Positions 25,036 through 34,680 of a stretch of DNA of 46,592 bases are shown piece by piece. Source of the DNA: Bradyrhizobium genosp. SA-3 (GTDB lineage Bacteria > Pseudomonadota > Alphaproteobacteria > Rhizobiales > Xanthobacteraceae); the NCBI RefSeq assembly GCF_004212635.1, contig NZ_PSRT01000069.1, forward strand, positions 1 to 46,592, in the 5' to 3' direction. Each line of letters starts with the position of its first letter. The stretch's first letter is position 1. The notes below the pieces were generated by a model. It did not search any database and was not told where the DNA came from. It was given only the letters and a program-made list of their open reading frames with translations. The position numbers were made by a program, and so were the translations under genes.

Positions 25036-27810
25036 TCAGCGGGCCTGTTTCTTCAGCAGCATAGCCCCGGCCGCCACCAGCACCGGAACCGTGACGGCGA
25101 GCGCCAGGAGATCGTTGTGAAGGGTGTCGAACCCCAGGCCCTTGGAGAAGGTGCCCCGCGAGATCGTGACGAAATAAGCGGTAGGATAGAGTCGCCCGAC
25201 CAGAGCGCCCAAGCCCTGGAGCGATGAAACGGGATCGATCAGCCCGGAATATTGGATGGCCGGGATCAGCGTGATCAGGACCGTGCCGAACAGGGCCGCG
25301 ATCTGGCTTTTCATGAAGGCCGAGATCACGAGCCCCAGGCCTGTTGTGGCCGTGACGTAGAGCAGGGCGGCGAGCGCATAGGTCGCAAAGCTGCCGGTGA
25401 AGGGCACGCCGAAAACGGCGAGCGCAAAGCCGACGAGCAGGAGGAAGTTGCCGAATGCCAGCAGCACGTAAGGCAGCTGCGTGCCGAGCAGGAATTCCAG
25501 CCGCGTCACCGGCGTCACATAGAAATTGACGATCGAGCCGAGCTCCTTCTCGCGCACGACCGCGAGCGCCGCCAGCACCGCCGGGATCATGACCAGCAGC
25601 AGCGGGATGATCCCGGGTGCCATGGCGACGACGCTTCTGACGTCTGGATTGTAGCGATAGCGCAGCTGGAGCTGGTAGGAGCCGGCGATCGCCGCCTCGC
25701 CATAGAGTTCGCGGCCCTTCTGCGCCAGCCAGGTGGCGTGAATCGCTTGGGCGTAGGAGCGCAGCGTCTCGGCGCGTGTCGGATTGGCGCCGTCGACCCA
25801 GGCGCCGATCTCGACACGGTAGCCGCGGCTGACGTCGCGGCCGAAGCCGGGCGGCAATTCGATGGCGAGGCCAATCTCGCCGGCGCGCATGCGGCGGTCG
25901 AGGTCGGTATAGTCGCTGATCGGTGGCTTTTCGGTGAAGTAGCGCGACCCCGCGATCTGAAGGCTGTAGTCGCGGCTGATGGCGCTGTCGTCGCGGTCGA
26001 GCACGGCGAAGGCCAGGTTCTCGACGTCCAAGCTGATGCCGTAGCCGAGCACGAACAGCAAGAGCACGCTGCCGAGGATCGCGAGCGTGGCGCGGATCGG
26101 ATCGCGCCGCAGCTCGAGCGATTCGCGCCGGGAATAGGCGAGCATGCGGGTCGGATTGAATATCGCACTGCGCTGGCGCGGGAGCGCCGTGGTCGTCGTC
26201 GTCGGCACGGGCGACGTGACTGCCGGCTGGCCGACCGAGTCCCGGGATTCGGCGATCGCGTCCTCCAGACAGGCGATGAAAGCCTGCTCCAGCGTGTCGG
26301 TGCCGCGCGCGGCCATGATGGCAGCGGGCGTGTCCGACGTCAGCACCTTGCCCGCATGCATCAGCGAGATTCGATCGCAGCGCTCGGCCTCGTTCATGAA
26401 GTGGGTCGAGACGAAAATCGTGACGTTATCTTCGCGGGAGAGCTCGGCGAGGATCTTCCAGAAGCGGTCGCGGGCAACCGGATCGACGCCGGAGGTCGGC
26501 TCGTCGAGGATGAGGATGTCGGGCGCATGGATCATGGCGACCGCCAGCGACAGCCGCTGCCGCAAGCCGAGCGGCAGCGCATCGGGCAGAGTATCGGCGA
26601 CGTCGGCGAGATCGAACCGGACGATCATCTCGTCGATGCGCGCGGCAATAGTGTCCGCCGGTAGTTCGAACAGCCGCGCATGCAGGTCGAGGTTTTGCGT
26701 GACCGTCAGCTCCGAATAAAGCGAAAAGCCCTGCGACATGTAGCCGATGCGCCGTCGCACCGACATGTCGCGGGCATCGATCGCCTTGCCGAACAGCCGC
26801 GCGGTGCCTTCGCTGACGGGCAAGAGGCCGGTGAGCATCTTCATGGTCGTGGTCTTGCCGCACCCGTTCGAGCCGAGAAAGCCGAAGATCTCGCCCTTCC
26901 TGATGCGGAAGCTGACGTCGTCCACGGCGACGAAGTCGTTAAACCGCTGGGTCAGGTGATCGGCCTCGATCGCGATCTCGTCATGGCCCTCGTTGCGTGG
27001 AGGGATGACGACACTGGTGTGATGGTCGCGATCTGCCTCCGGCAACAGACGGATGAACGCGTCGTCGAGCGTGTCGGCGCCGGTCCGCCGCTTCAGCGCG
27101 ACCGGGGTTCCCGTCGCCAGCACGCGGCCGGCGTTCATCGCGACCAGGACGTCGAATTGCGCCGCTTCTTCCATATAGGCGGTCGAGACGATCACGCTCA
27201 TGCCAGGCCGGCTGTCGCGGATCGAGGCGATCAGTTCCCAGAATTGACGTCGAGACAAGGGATCGACGCCCGTGGTCGGCTCGTCCAGGATCAGAAGCTC
27301 GGGATCGTGAATCAGAGCGCAGCACAGCCCCACCTTCTGCTTCATGCCGCCGGAGAGTTTTGCGGCGGGGCGGTCGGCGAAGGCGGTGAGCCCGGTATCG
27401 CGCAGCAGGTCCGCGATCCGTCTGCTTCGTTCTGCCTTGTCGTGTCCGAACAGGCGGCCGAAGAAGTCGATGTTCTCGAACACCGACAGCGTCGAATAAA
27501 GATTCTTGCCGAGGCCCTGCGGCATATAAGCGATATCGGGGCAGACGGTGCGGCGATGCCGTGAGCTTGCCATGTCGCCGCCGAGCACATGGATGCGCCC
27601 TTCCTGGATCGCACGCGCGCCCGCGATCAGGGCGAGCAGGCTCGATTTGCCGACGCCGTCGGGACCGATCAGTCCGACCATGCAGCCGGACGGCAGGTCG
27701 AGCGTAATGGCATCGAGCGCCCGGGTCTTGCCGTAGTTCAGGCCCACGCCGTCCAGATGCACCACGCTGCCGACGGCAGCCAATGCATCGGCTGTGGCAG
27801 TCGCGCTCAT
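25036..27810 (-). CDS. rbbA: RbbA-like ABC transporter: two ATPase domains fused to a permease
   Basis: 924 aa from ATG 27810, chosen because ATGA overlaps the HlyD stop codon by 4 nt (translational coupling). First nucleotide-binding domain: Walker A GPDGVGKS (49-56), signature LSGGMKQ, Walker B LLILDEPTTGVD. Second: Walker A GSNGCGKTT (about 313), a degenerate signature LPLGLRQRL and Walker B LILDEPTSGVD. From about 560 an ABC-2 permease follows (RESLELRRDP, ~570-590 first helix, large periplasmic loop, four to five helices from ~750). RbbA was first described as a ribosome-associated ATPase in E. coli; by architecture it is an exporter component. The second NBD is probably weakly active. 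Confidence 0.9.
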   Translation of the reverse strand: MSATATADALAAVGSVVHLDGVGLNYGKTRALDAITLDLPSGCMVGLIGPDGVGKSSLLALIAGARAIQEGRIHVLGGDMASSRHRRTVCPDIAYMPQGLGKNLYSTLSVFENIDFFGRLFGHDKAERSRRIADLLRDTGLTAFADRPAAKLSGGMKQKVGLCCALIHDPELLILDEPTTGVDPLSRRQFWELIASIRDSRPGMSVIVSTAYMEEAAQFDVLVAMNAGRVLATGTPVALKRRTGADTLDDAFIRLLPEADRDHHTSVVIPPRNEGHDEIAIEADHLTQRFNDFVAVDDVSFRIRKGEIFGFLGSNGCGKTTTMKMLTGLLPVSEGTARLFGKAIDARDMSVRRRIGYMSQGFSLYSELTVTQNLDLHARLFELPADTIAARIDEMIVRFDLADVADTLPDALPLGLRQRLSLAVAMIHAPDILILDEPTSGVDPVARDRFWKILAELSREDNVTIFVSTHFMNEAERCDRISLMHAGKVLTSDTPAAIMAARGTDTLEQAFIACLEDAIAESRDSVGQPAVTSPVPTTTTTALPRQRSAIFNPTRMLAYSRRESLELRRDPIRATLAILGSVLLLFVLGYGISLDVENLAFAVLDRDDSAISRDYSLQIAGSRYFTEKPPISDYTDLDRRMRAGEIGLAIELPPGFGRDVSRGYRVEIGAWVDGANPTRAETLRSYAQAIHATWLAQKGRELYGEAAIAGSYQLQLRYRYNPDVRSVVAMAPGIIPLLLVMIPAVLAALAVVREKELGSIVNFYVTPVTRLEFLLGTQLPYVLLAFGNFLLLVGFALAVFGVPFTGSFATYALAALLYVTATTGLGLVISAFMKSQIAALFGTVLITLIPAIQYSGLIDPVSSLQGLGALVGRLYPTAYFVTISRGTFSKGLGFDTLHNDLLALAVTVPVLVAAGAMLLKKQAR

Positions 27811-28874
27811 CGGGTCAGCTTGATCTTGAGATTGTCGGGCCATTGCGCGGCCGGATCGAACTGCACATAGGCCATCCCAGGCAGGCCGGTCTTCACATGC
27901 TCGATGTGCTGGCGCAGCAGCTCGGGCGCGATATGCGCCTTGATCCGGAACATCAGCTTCTGCCGCTCCTCTTCGGTCTCGACCGTCTTGGGCGTGAATT
28001 GCGCGACGTCAGCGACGAAGCTGGCTCTTGCGGGGATCACATATTGCGGGATGGCATCGAGCACGAGACGAACGTCGGCGCCGATCGCGACGCGGCCGGC
28101 CTGCGCCGTAGGCAGGAAGAATGTCATGTAGATGTCGCCGAGATCGACCATGTTGAGGACGCGGCCGCCGGCAGCGAGCACCTCGCCGGGCTGCGACACG
28201 CGATACTGCACGCGGCCGTCGCGCGGTGCCTTCAGCACGCTATCATTGATATCGGCGTTGATGCTCTCGATCGCGGCCTTTGCCGCGTCGACCGCGGCTC
28301 CCGCATCGATCACCATGGCGCGGGCGGAGCTGATCGCGGCCTCGGATGCTGCGACCTGGGCCTTTGAAGCGGCAAGCGCCGCCTTCGCCGTGGCGTTGGC
28401 AGAGCGGTCGTCGTCCAGCACCTGCTGCGACACTGCACTTGTCCTGATCAGCTGCTCGGAGCGATCGAGCTTGCGGCTCGTGGTGTCGAGCTGCGCGACG
28501 CGCTGGTCGACAACGGCCTCCGCAGCCCTGCGTTCGGCCTCGCGCTGGTTGACGAGGCTCTTCGCGGTCTCGACATTGATTGACGCGCGCTGGAGCTGCG
28601 CTTCGGCCTGGCGGCGCTGGGCCTGCAATTGCTCGGTGTCCATGCGCGCCAGAACTTGGCCCGCAGTCACGAAGTCGCCTTCGTTGACCAGGATCTCGCG
28701 GATCCGTCCCGGCGTCTTGGTGGCGATGTCGATCTCCACCGCCTCGATACGGCCGTTGCCTCGGGCGAAACCCGCGGGAAGTGCATTGGTATCGCGGTGC
28801 TGCCAGTAGAAATAGCCGCCGCCCGCAAGGATGATGGTGATCGCGGCAATGACGCGACCGGAAGTGAAGTTCAT
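27807..28874 (-). CDS. HlyD-family membrane fusion protein
   Basis: 355 aa from ATG 28874, chosen because the product then starts MNFTSGRVIAAITIILAGG, a membrane anchor at about 8-24; the frame is open upstream without a signal for coding. Lipoyl/barrel-sandwich region at about 40-80 (IATKTPGRIREILVNEGDFV), a long coiled coil about 80-215 rich in Ala, Glu, Arg and Ser, then the return lipoyl half (LKAPRDGRVQY) and beta barrel. It should bridge the inner-membrane ABC exporter to an outer-membrane channel in the periplasm. First gene of a three-gene minus-strand operon; its stop overlaps the rbbA start. Confidence 0.9.
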   Translation of the reverse strand: MNFTSGRVIAAITIILAGGGYFYWQHRDTNALPAGFARGNGRIEAVEIDIATKTPGRIREILVNEGDFVTAGQVLARMDTEQLQAQRRQAEAQLQRASINVETAKSLVNQREAERRAAEAVVDQRVAQLDTTSRKLDRSEQLIRTSAVSQQVLDDDRSANATAKAALAASKAQVAASEAAISSARAMVIDAGAAVDAAKAAIESINADINDSVLKAPRDGRVQYRVSQPGEVLAAGGRVLNMVDLGDIYMTFFLPTAQAGRVAIGADVRLVLDAIPQYVIPARASFVADVAQFTPKTVETEEERQKLMFRIKAHIAPELLRQHIEHVKTGLPGMAYVQFDPAAQWPDNLKIKLTR

Positions 28875-29123
28875 CAGTCCACCACGCCGCGCAGCGGCGC
28901 CCACATGTTGAGACACGAACGCCCCACCGCTGATCACGCAGAAGGGCCGGCTCAATATGCAGCGATTTTTGCATCGCAGCTTGATGCAGATCAGACGGCA
29001 ACGAGGTGTGCCTGTCGCTATTTTGGGCAACTCGTCGCCGCGGCCCGCCCGCCTTGGCTGATCAGGCGGACAGGCAGGACTAGCTGAACAGATGTCGTCG
29101 GCCCACAAGTGAGCCGTGCCGCC
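28875..29123. other. Intergenic region between HlyD and solute-binding protein genes
   Basis: 249 bp without a supported gene. It must contain the promoter of the HlyD-rbbA-permease operon. Confidence 0.4.
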
Positions 29124-30326
29124 TCACTTCACCAGCGGACAGCCACCATCCTTCAACGGCCGGAACGCCTGGTCGGCGGATACCTCGGCGAGCAGCTTGT
29201 AGTAGTCCCACGGCCCCTTCGATTCCTCGGGCTTCTTCACCTGGAAGAGGTACATGCTGTGCACCATGCGGCCGTCCTCACGCAGCACGCCGTTGTCGGT
29301 GAAGGCGTCGCGCACCGGCAGCTCGCGCATCTTGGCCATCACCGTCTTGGTGTCCTTCGTGCCCGCGGCCTGCACGGCCTTGAGGTAATGCAGCGTGGCA
29401 CTGTAGGTCGCGGCCTGGTTCATCGTCGGCATGCGCTTGACGCGCTCCAGGAAGCGCTTGCCGAAGGCGCGGGTCTTGTCGTTGAGGTCCCAGTAATAGG
29501 CCTCGGTGACGATCAAGCCCTGCGCGAGCTTGAGGCCAAGGCTGTGCACGTCGGAGATGAACATCACGATCGCAGCGAGGTTCTGGCCGCCGGCGACGAT
29601 GCCGAACTCGCCCGCCTGCTTGATCGCGTTGATGGTGTCGCCGCCGCCATTGGCGAGTCCGATGATCTTGGCCTTGGAGGCCTGGGCCTGGAGCAGGAAT
29701 GACGAGAAGTCCGCCGTGTTGAGCGGGTGCTTGACGCTGCCGAGCACCTTGCCGCCCGCCGACTTGACGACGTCGCCGGTGTCGCGCTCGACCGAATGGC
29801 CGAACAGGTAGTCGGCGGTGAGGAAGAACCAGGTATCGCCGCCGTTCTTGACGATGGCGCTGCCGACGGTGTGCGCGTTGGCGTAGGTGTCGTAGGTCCA
29901 GTGCGCGGTGTAGGGCGAGCAGGATTTTCCGGTGATGTCGGAGCTGGCAGCGTCCGTCACGATCATGATCTTCTCGTACTGCTTCGACAGCTCCATCACC
30001 GCGAGCGCGGTGGCCGAGGTCGGCAGGTCGATGATCATGTCGACGCCCTCGGTCTCCCACCATTTGCGGGCGATGGTGGAGGCAACGTCGGGCTTGTTGA
30101 GCACGTCCGCCGAGACCATGTCGATCGGCTTGCCGAACATCTGGCCGCCAAAATCCTCGATCGCCATCTTGGTCGCCTCGACATTCCCCATGCCGCCGAT
30201 GTCGGAATAGACGGAGGAGAAGTCGGAGAGCACGCCGATCTTGAGCGGTGCCTGCTGGGCAGAAGACGGGCTGGTCGCAAGCACGGCGAGTCCGGCCGCG
30301 AAAGCGGCACGCATTATCCGGCACAT
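29124..30326 (-). CDS. Periplasmic branched-chain amino acid-type ABC solute-binding protein
   Basis: 400 aa. AGAGGA 6 nt before ATG 30326 fixes the start. A Sec signal peptide (MCRIMRAAFAAGLAVLATSP ... AQQ) precedes PLKIGVLSDFSSVYSD, the usual start of LivK-type receptors; typical elements VEATKMAIEDFGG, DLPTSATALAVMEL and AYYWDLNDKTRAF follow. It should bind a small ligand in the periplasm and deliver it to an ABC permease, but no permease or ATPase gene is adjacent, so it is an orphan receptor. Divergent from an acyl-CoA synthetase, suggesting an aromatic or organic acid ligand; this is inference. Confidence 0.9.
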   Translation of the reverse strand: MCRIMRAAFAAGLAVLATSPSSAQQAPLKIGVLSDFSSVYSDIGGMGNVEATKMAIEDFGGQMFGKPIDMVSADVLNKPDVASTIARKWWETEGVDMIIDLPTSATALAVMELSKQYEKIMIVTDAASSDITGKSCSPYTAHWTYDTYANAHTVGSAIVKNGGDTWFFLTADYLFGHSVERDTGDVVKSAGGKVLGSVKHPLNTADFSSFLLQAQASKAKIIGLANGGGDTINAIKQAGEFGIVAGGQNLAAIVMFISDVHSLGLKLAQGLIVTEAYYWDLNDKTRAFGKRFLERVKRMPTMNQAATYSATLHYLKAVQAAGTKDTKTVMAKMRELPVRDAFTDNGVLREDGRMVHSMYLFQVKKPEESKGPWDYYKLLAEVSADQAFRPLKDGGCPLVK

Positions 30327-30538
30327 GGCATTTCCTCTAATATTCTATAGTTGGTGCACCAGCCCAGATTGCCTCTCTGAAGTGTCAATTCTTGCGTAAC
30401 GGCGCCGCGCTGACCGGCTGAATTGACGCGGCCGATTGCGACGACTACGGTTTGCGCAAACATGGGAAGCGTGCGCATGCAACGGCCTGACGAGTGCTCC
30501 GGCCGGCATCCGCGCAGTTCGCAAATCAGGGGACGGAA

Positions 30539-32152
30539 ATGACCGGCGATACCGCAGCTACCATCACGAAGGCACGCGAGCATTCCATCGGCGATCTCCT
30601 GCGCCGCGCAGGCAGCCGCGAGCCGAACAAGCTCGCGATAAGCTGCGGCGATGTGAGCTGGACATTCGCGGAGATGGACACGATCTGCAACCGGCTCGGC
30701 CGCGGCCTGCTCGGCCTCGGTGTCAAGAAAGGCGACCGTCTTGCGGTGCTCTCGCGCAACTCGCACGCCTTCGCGGCGCTGCGCTTTGCAGCGGCACGGA
30801 TCGGCGCCGTGCTGGTGCCGATCAACTTCATGCTCAATCCGGATGAGATCAATTTCATCCTGAAGAGCTCTGGGGCAAAGCTGCTTGCGACCGGTCCTGA
30901 TTTCGTCGAGCCGGCGCGCGCGGCCAGCGCCAAGGACAGCGCCGTCGAGAAGCTGATCTGGTTGCCGGGCGAGGATCCCGCCACCGCATCTTCGGGCCTC
31001 ACCACTTTCGATGATCTCTTGCATGCCGACGGCTCGTTCCTGGAGGCGTCCGTCGACAGCCGCGATCTCGCACAGATCGTCTACACCAGCGGCACTGAAT
31101 CGCTGCCCAAGGGCGCGATGCTGACCCATGAAGCGGTGATGTGGCAGTATGTCAGCTGCATCATCGACGGCGGCATGAGCGTGGACGACAAGTTCCTGCA
31201 CGCATTGCCGCTGTATCACTGCGCCCAGCTCGACGTCTTTCTCGGGCCGCAAATCTATCTCGGCGCTTCCGGCGTGATCACGGGCAAGCCGACCGCCGAC
31301 AACATCCTGGCGCTGATCCAGGCGCACAGGATCACCTCGTTCTTCGCACCGCCGACGATCTGGATCGCGATGCTGCGCTCGCCGAATTTTGACAAGACCG
31401 ATCTGTCGACCTTGCAGAAAGGCTATTATGGCGCTTCGATCATGCCTGTAGAGGTGCTGCTCGAGCTGCAACGCCGTCTGCCCAACGTCAAATTCTGGAA
31501 TTTCTACGGCCAGACCGAGATCGCTCCGCTTGCGACCGTGCTGCGCCCCGAGGACCAGCTGCGCAAGGCCGGCTCGGCCGGCAAGCCGGTGCTCAACGTC
31601 GAGACGCGCGTGGTCAACACCGCGATGGAGGACGTCAAGGTTGGTGAGGTCGGCGAGATCGTGCACCGCTCGCCGCATCTGTTGTCCGGCTATTACAACG
31701 ATCCCGTGAAGACCGCGGCGGCGTTTTCGGGCGGCTGGTTTCACTCGGGCGACCTCGCCACCGTCGACGACGAGGGCCACATCACCGTGGTCGATCGCGT
31801 CAAGGACATGATCAAGACCGGCGGCGAGAACGTCGCAAGCCGCGAGGTCGAGGAGATGGTCTACCGCATCCCCGCTGTCTCCGAGGTCGCCGTCGTCGGC
31901 CTGCCAGATCCGCGCTGGATCGAGGCGGTGACCGCGATCATCGTGGTCAAGAGCGGCGAGACGCTGGACGAAGAGACCGTCATCGAGCATTGCGCCGGCC
32001 AGATGGCGCATTTCAAGGTGCCCAAACGCGTCATCTTTGTTGATAGCCTGCCGAAGAATCCGAGCGGCAAGCTGCTCAAGCGCGAATTGCGTCAGCGCTT
32101 CGTCGGCGGCGAGACGCTCGACAAGGCGATCCAGAAGAATTTTGGGACGTGA
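30539..32152 (+). CDS. Acyl-CoA synthetase (AMP-forming)
   Basis: 537 aa from ATG 30539 (GGGGACGGA just upstream). ATP-binding loop YTSGTESLPKGAML (about 182-195), in which TTG of the usual TSGTTG is ES; FYGQTE motif (about 322), HSGDLATVDDEGH with the D of the adenylate hinge, VKDMIKTGGENV, and the C-terminal NPSGKLLKRE with the catalytic lysine near 511. It activates a carboxylic acid to the acyl-AMP and acyl-CoA; relatives act on medium and long-chain fatty or aryl acids. Divergent from the solute-binding protein gene by 212 bp, convergent with an MFS gene. Confidence 0.92.
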   Translation: MTGDTAATITKAREHSIGDLLRRAGSREPNKLAISCGDVSWTFAEMDTICNRLGRGLLGLGVKKGDRLAVLSRNSHAFAALRFAAARIGAVLVPINFMLNPDEINFILKSSGAKLLATGPDFVEPARAASAKDSAVEKLIWLPGEDPATASSGLTTFDDLLHADGSFLEASVDSRDLAQIVYTSGTESLPKGAMLTHEAVMWQYVSCIIDGGMSVDDKFLHALPLYHCAQLDVFLGPQIYLGASGVITGKPTADNILALIQAHRITSFFAPPTIWIAMLRSPNFDKTDLSTLQKGYYGASIMPVEVLLELQRRLPNVKFWNFYGQTEIAPLATVLRPEDQLRKAGSAGKPVLNVETRVVNTAMEDVKVGEVGEIVHRSPHLLSGYYNDPVKTAAAFSGGWFHSGDLATVDDEGHITVVDRVKDMIKTGGENVASREVEEMVYRIPAVSEVAVVGLPDPRWIEAVTAIIVVKSGETLDEETVIEHCAGQMAHFKVPKRVIFVDSLPKNPSGKLLKRELRQRFVGGETLDKAIQKNFGT

Positions 32153-32284
32153 GGCATTTGTTCTGCGGTAACGGTGCTTTTCGCCTCTCCCCGCGCCTGT
32201 CCCGCCGAAGCTTTAGCGAAGGCGGATGCGGGCGAGGTCTCCGCGAGTCCCTCCCGTAGGTTTGAAATAAGTCGGCATCCACAT

Positions 32285-32363
32285 CGTCATTGCGAGCGCA
32301 GCGAAGCAATCCAGAGTCTTCCCGCGGTGGCAGTCTGGATTGCTTCGCTGCGCTCGCAATGAC
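32285..32363. repeat. Palindromic repeat, CGTCATTGCGAG family, copy 4
   Basis: CGTCATTGCGAGCGCAGCG ... CGCTGCGCTCGCAATGAC, with GAAGCAATCCAG and CTGGATTGCTTC inside. This lies in the 311-bp stretch between the convergent acyl-CoA synthetase and MFS genes, which otherwise holds only the hairpin at 32427. Confidence 0.9.
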
Positions 32364-32426
32364 CGGAGGAGGAAACTGCGCGAGTCCCTCTAGCACCATT
32401 TCCGCGGACGCAGCCCCTCACCCCGG

Positions 32427-32455
32427 CCCTCTCCCCGCGAAGGGCGGGGAGAGGG
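32427..32455. terminator. Hairpin between convergent genes (CTCTCCCCGC family)
   Basis: CCCTCTCCCCGC (32427-32438), loop GAAGG, then GCGGGGAGAGGG (32444-32455): a perfect 12-bp stem just before the MFS stop. It could end transcription in both directions; no T-tract is present. Same sequence family as 13891. Confidence 0.65.
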
Positions 32456-32463
32456 GGAAGAAC

Positions 32464-33663
32464 TCAATACTTCTTCACCGCCGCCCCGAAGGCCAGCCAC
32501 AGCGCCATCGAGACCAGCCCGAAGCCGCCGAGCAGCAGGAAGGTCGGGCCGTAGCCGATCCATTGCGCGATCCAGCCGCCGAGCGCGGGACTGAGGCTCG
32601 CGCCGACGCCCTGCACCGTGATCACCGCGCCCTGGCCGAGATTGATGCGGCCGGTGCCGTTGAGCGAGCGCGCGACCATGCCGGGGACGGCAACCGTCTG
32701 GAGCCCGGTGCCGATGCCGTCGAGCACCTGCATCGGTACGACGCCCCACCATCCCGTGACGAAGAAGGCGAGCACGCCGCGGATGGGCAGGAACATGAAG
32801 GAGATCAGGATCACTGGCCAGTAATTGCGCTTGCTCGCGGCCTTCATCGCGATCAGCGAGGTCACGATCATCACGCCCTGCGCTATCACGACGGTGGTCG
32901 CGACGAAGCTCGGGCCATTGGCCTGGCCGTCGGCCACCGCCGCAAGTCCATAGAGCGGCACGATCGCGGCATTGCCGAGATGGAAAAGGGCGAGCGCGAG
33001 TGCCAGCACGAGCAGCGGCTTGTGCTTAAGCAACATCGTCATCGCATCCGGCGGAGCTTTGGAGTCATCCTCCTTGCTGCCGCGCGCGGCGCGATCGTCG
33101 ATTGCCTTGGCGGGGATCATCAGCACGCAGGCGATCGCGATGGCGCCGAATATGGCCGCCAGCACGAACACGGCGACATAGCCGAACCTGTAGCCGAGAT
33201 AGCCCGACAGCGCGGCGCCGACCATGTTGCCGGCGTGATTGTACGCCTGGTTGCGGCCATTGAGTGCGTTGAAGCCCTTCTGCTTGGCGATGCCGAGCGT
33301 GATGCCGGTCACCGCCGGCACGATCGCGGCACTCGCCAGCGATTGCGCGACCTGGGAAAAGGTGACGGCCCAGAAATTTTGCGAGATCAGGATGATTGCG
33401 GATGCCAGTACCACGCAGATGCCGGGGATGACGACCCACATGCGCTTGTTGCGGCTGGAATCGATGAAGCCGCCGATCGGCGTCGTGACCAGCATGCCCG
33501 CGACATTGCCGACCGTCATCGCGGTGCCGATCAATCCGCTCGCCCAGCCGCGCTCCTGCAGGAAGACGCCGACGAACGGCCCGATGCCCGACTGCATGTC
33601 GGCCATGAAGAAGTTGAGCGCGAACAGGGGCCAGATACGAGACGGTGAAGGGCGCGATGTCAT
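32464..33663 (-). CDS. MFS transporter
   Basis: 399 aa from ATG 33663, giving MTSRPSPSRIWPLFALNFFM; the open frame upstream has no ribosome site and this start is itself weak. About twelve hydrophobic segments with a central cytoplasmic loop (about 190-215, rich in Lys/Asp: SKEDDSKAPPD) fit a 6+6 helix major facilitator. The motif GGFIDSSRNKR (about 62-72) corresponds to the loop 2-3 signature. Substrate unknown; the branch resembles drug or sugar-phosphate-like efflux carriers. Convergent with the acyl-CoA synthetase. Confidence 0.88.
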   Translation of the reverse strand: MTSRPSPSRIWPLFALNFFMADMQSGIGPFVGVFLQERGWASGLIGTAMTVGNVAGMLVTTPIGGFIDSSRNKRMWVVIPGICVVLASAIILISQNFWAVTFSQVAQSLASAAIVPAVTGITLGIAKQKGFNALNGRNQAYNHAGNMVGAALSGYLGYRFGYVAVFVLAAIFGAIAIACVLMIPAKAIDDRAARGSKEDDSKAPPDAMTMLLKHKPLLVLALALALFHLGNAAIVPLYGLAAVADGQANGPSFVATTVVIAQGVMIVTSLIAMKAASKRNYWPVILISFMFLPIRGVLAFFVTGWWGVVPMQVLDGIGTGLQTVAVPGMVARSLNGTGRINLGQGAVITVQGVGASLSPALGGWIAQWIGYGPTFLLLGGFGLVSMALWLAFGAAVKKY

Positions 33664-33850
33664 CGAGACGCTGAACGCAATGCTGCCGATCGACTGAGAT
33701 CTCGCATGAGGCGGAGACTGCGGGCCCATAGGTGCCCGGGGCGGACCAGAACCCAACCTGCACGCATCGCGTTGGTTCCGATCGCCCTTGTGATCGCAGG
33801 GCCCGCGACGTCATGTCATACTTGCGACGGTCTCAATCAGGATAACGGCC

Positions 33851-34654
33851 ATGGCACTCTGGACCTGCGAAACCTGCGGCGCGCAATTTCCGAACAGCGG
33901 ACATCCGCCCGCATCCTGTCCGATCTGCGAGGACGAACGGCAGTATGTGGGCTGGGAAGGGCAAATTTTCCTGACGCGCGAGACGCTGGCAGAGCGCCAC
34001 CGCGTCGTCTGGCGCGACGATCTCGGCCTGACCGGGCTCTCGCTCGAGCCGAGCTTCGCCATCGGCCAGCGCGCGCTGCTGGTGCCGCTCAGCGAGGGCT
34101 GCCTGATGTTTGACTGCGTACCGATGGCAACACCAGAGGCGATTGCGCATGTGCGTTCGCTCGGCGGACTGAAGGCGATCGCGATCTCGCATCCGCATTA
34201 TTATGGTGCGCTCGCCGACTGGAGCGAGGCGTTCGGCGGCGTGCCGGTCTATCTGCACGCAGATGATCGCCAATGGGTGACGCGGCCACATGCATCGATC
34301 GTGCACTGGGCTGGCGATCACCATCGCATCTCTGACGACGCGCTGTTGCTGCGTACTGGCGGTCATTTCGCCGGCGCCACCGTGTTGCACTGGCGGCACG
34401 GTGCGGACGGCAGGGGCGCGCTGCTCACCGGCGATATCGCGCAGGTGACGATGGATCGCCGCTTCGTCAGCTTCATGTATTCCTACCCCAACTACATGCC
34501 GCTCAACGCCGCGGCGGTGCGGCGGATCGCGGCGGCGGTCGAGCCGCTTGCCTTCGATCGCATCTATGGGGCCTGGTGGGGCCGCAACATTGCCGCAGGT
34601 GCCAAGGCCGCGTTTGAGGCGTCGGTCGCGCGTTATCTGGCGGCCATCGCCTGA
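33851..34654 (+). CDS. MBL-fold protein with N-terminal zinc ribbon and degenerate metal site
   Basis: 267 aa. A rubredoxin-like zinc ribbon opens it: CETC (6-9) and CPIC (23-26). An MBL fold follows, but the HxHxDH motif is H114-P-H116-Y-Y118-G119: the two first histidines remain while Asp and the last His are Tyr and Gly. Later GGHFAGAT and LTGDIAQ keep the other His and Asp of the fold. So it may bind one metal or a different set, and may act as a sensor, oxygen/NO or redox protein and not as a hydrolase. AGGA lies 7 nt before ATG 33851. Same strand as the hydrolase and desaturase genes. Confidence 0.82.
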   Translation: MALWTCETCGAQFPNSGHPPASCPICEDERQYVGWEGQIFLTRETLAERHRVVWRDDLGLTGLSLEPSFAIGQRALLVPLSEGCLMFDCVPMATPEAIAHVRSLGGLKAIAISHPHYYGALADWSEAFGGVPVYLHADDRQWVTRPHASIVHWAGDHHRISDDALLLRTGGHFAGATVLHWRHGADGRGALLTGDIAQVTMDRRFVSFMYSYPNYMPLNAAAVRRIAAAVEPLAFDRIYGAWWGRNIAAGAKAAFEASVARYLAAIA

Positions 34655-34680
34655 GTCACATGCCGGTTTGAGCGCGCTTG

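Noticed and set aside
25252..26664. 470-aa plus-strand open frame inside rbbA
   Set aside because: Antisense to Walker and permease motifs that are clearly coding; composition Arg/Asp/His-rich.
32290..33648. 452-aa plus-strand open frame over the MFS gene
   Set aside because: Starts in a palindromic repeat and runs antisense to a 12-helix transporter; no protein-like features.
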